This document shows, one piece after another, positions 6,892-7,398 of a DNA stretch of 7,398 bases. Source of the stretch: Omnitrophica bacterium GWA2_41_15. Lineage in GTDB: Bacteria > Omnitrophota > Gorgyraeia > Gorgyraeales > Gorgyraeaceae. Under the pieces are notes generated by a model. That model worked only from the letters and a program-made list of their open reading frames with translations. It was not told the origin of the DNA and did no database searches. Made by a program: the position numbers and the translations under genes. The stretch spans positions 1-7,398 of the forward strand of contig CAKKRB010000162.1 of NCBI GenBank assembly GCA_919902485.1, read 5' to 3'. The first letter of the stretch is position 1. Every line of letters starts with the position of its first letter.

Positions 6892-7398
6892 ATTTCTAGT
6901 CGCTCTATTTATCATATCTCTGATTATTGCCTCCTTTAATCTTCCCATGGTTTTCATGGGGCGGTTTCTGAAAATAAAAGATACCATAGAAAAAGAATCC
7001 GGAAAAATTTTAAATAAAAATGTCACTATAGATGAAATAGGATTTCTGCCTTACGGCAAGCTAACACTGAGCAGTATAAAAATAAAAGATAAGAAAAACC
7101 ACGTGTCTTATATAGAAATAGAAAGGTTAGACGCAAGATTCAATATACTGCAGCTTTTGATGAATAAGAGTACGCTTAAAAATAATAAAGATATAAAATT
7201 TAAAGGGACAGCTATTTTTAAAAAACCTGGCTTTTTTGGCCAGGTAAACTACAAGCTGGACGCCGTAATCACACCTAGTGTCATATCGATAGGGGACATG
7301 GCGCTTGATTCTGACAAATTTGACATAGATATAAAAGGCAATGTAAATGATTACCTGAAAAATCCTGTCGCGGATTTAAATATCACATCAAAAGAAAT
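6860..7398 (+). CDS. Membrane-anchored AsmA-like protein, N-terminal part (partial)
   Basis: The frame is open from ATG 6860 to the window's end, giving 179 full codons, and the C-terminus is missing. Residues about 12-33 (FLVALFIISLIIASFNLP and beyond) form one N-terminal membrane segment. Next come a charged stretch, DTIEKESGKILNKNVTIDEI, and then LPYGKLTLSSIKIKDKK. This order is typical of AsmA, TamB and DUF748-type proteins, in which a signal anchor is followed by a long periplasmic beta-rich repeat such as the alternating strands here (YIEIERLDARFNI, VNYKLDAVI, DKFDIDIKGNV). Such proteins bridge the periplasm and take part in lipid transport or outer-membrane assembly. GAGG at 6847-6850 lies 9 nt before the ATG, within the end of the TPR gene. 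The superfamily call is fairly sure, while the exact family is not. Confidence 0.68.
   Translation, partial: MASFSSKSPSKFLVALFIISLIIASFNLPMVFMGRFLKIKDTIEKESGKILNKNVTIDEIGFLPYGKLTLSSIKIKDKKNHVSYIEIERLDARFNILQLLMNKSTLKNNKDIKFKGTAIFKKPGFFGQVNYKLDAVITPSVISIGDMALDSDKFDIDIKGNVNDYLKNPVADLNITSKE

Noticed and set aside
1..7398. CRISPR arrays, tRNA or rRNA genes, transposases, phage genes
   Set aside because: No spaced direct repeats, cloverleaf-type sequences, rRNA segments or mobile-element proteins were seen on either strand.

Overview
This is a 7.4 kb stretch of an AT-rich genome with every gene on the + strand. It most likely comes from an uncultured anaerobic bacterium with a Gram-negative envelope. 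The DUF39/HcyBio homocysteine enzyme and an Rrf2 regulator with iron-sulfur-type cysteines point to anaerobic sulfur metabolism. The signal-peptide TPR protein and the AsmA-like protein at the right end point to a periplasm and probably an outer membrane. Short palindromic and tandem repeats, one of them inside carA, remind me of candidate-phylum genomes such as Omnitrophota. That placement is an impression and has not been tested.

Layout. Positions 1-212 hold the C-terminal end of an Rrf2-family regulator. It is followed after 23 nt by a 400-residue homocysteine biosynthesis protein (236-1438) and, beyond a perfect 17-bp inverted repeat, by a small NifU C-terminal-domain protein (1530-1748). 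These three read as a sulfur and Fe-S module: a probable Fe-S-sensing regulator, an enzyme that puts sulfide sulfur into homocysteine, and an Fe-S carrier.

The 130-nt gap before carA holds a strong sigma-70-type promoter, a possible 13-codon leader ORF and an intrinsic terminator ending just before the carA ribosome binding site. This arrangement suggests attenuation control of carAB. carA (1879-3018) and carB (3002-6241) overlap by 17 nt and encode the complete glutamine-dependent carbamoyl-phosphate synthase, which supplies carbamoyl phosphate for pyrimidine and arginine synthesis. carA carries an in-frame 54-nt repeat-like insert in the linker between its two domains.

After carB, a short gap with two inverted repeats leads to an exported TPR protein (6343-6891). 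This overlaps by 32 nt a membrane-anchored AsmA-like protein (6860 onward) that runs off the window. The pair looks like a cell-envelope unit.

No tRNA, rRNA, CRISPR array, transposase or integrase was seen, and no gene-free stretch exceeds 300 bases. The most interesting signals are the putative carAB attenuator, the palindromic and tandem repeats, and a DUF39 enzyme without its usual CBS domains or ferredoxin partner but next to an Nfu-like protein.
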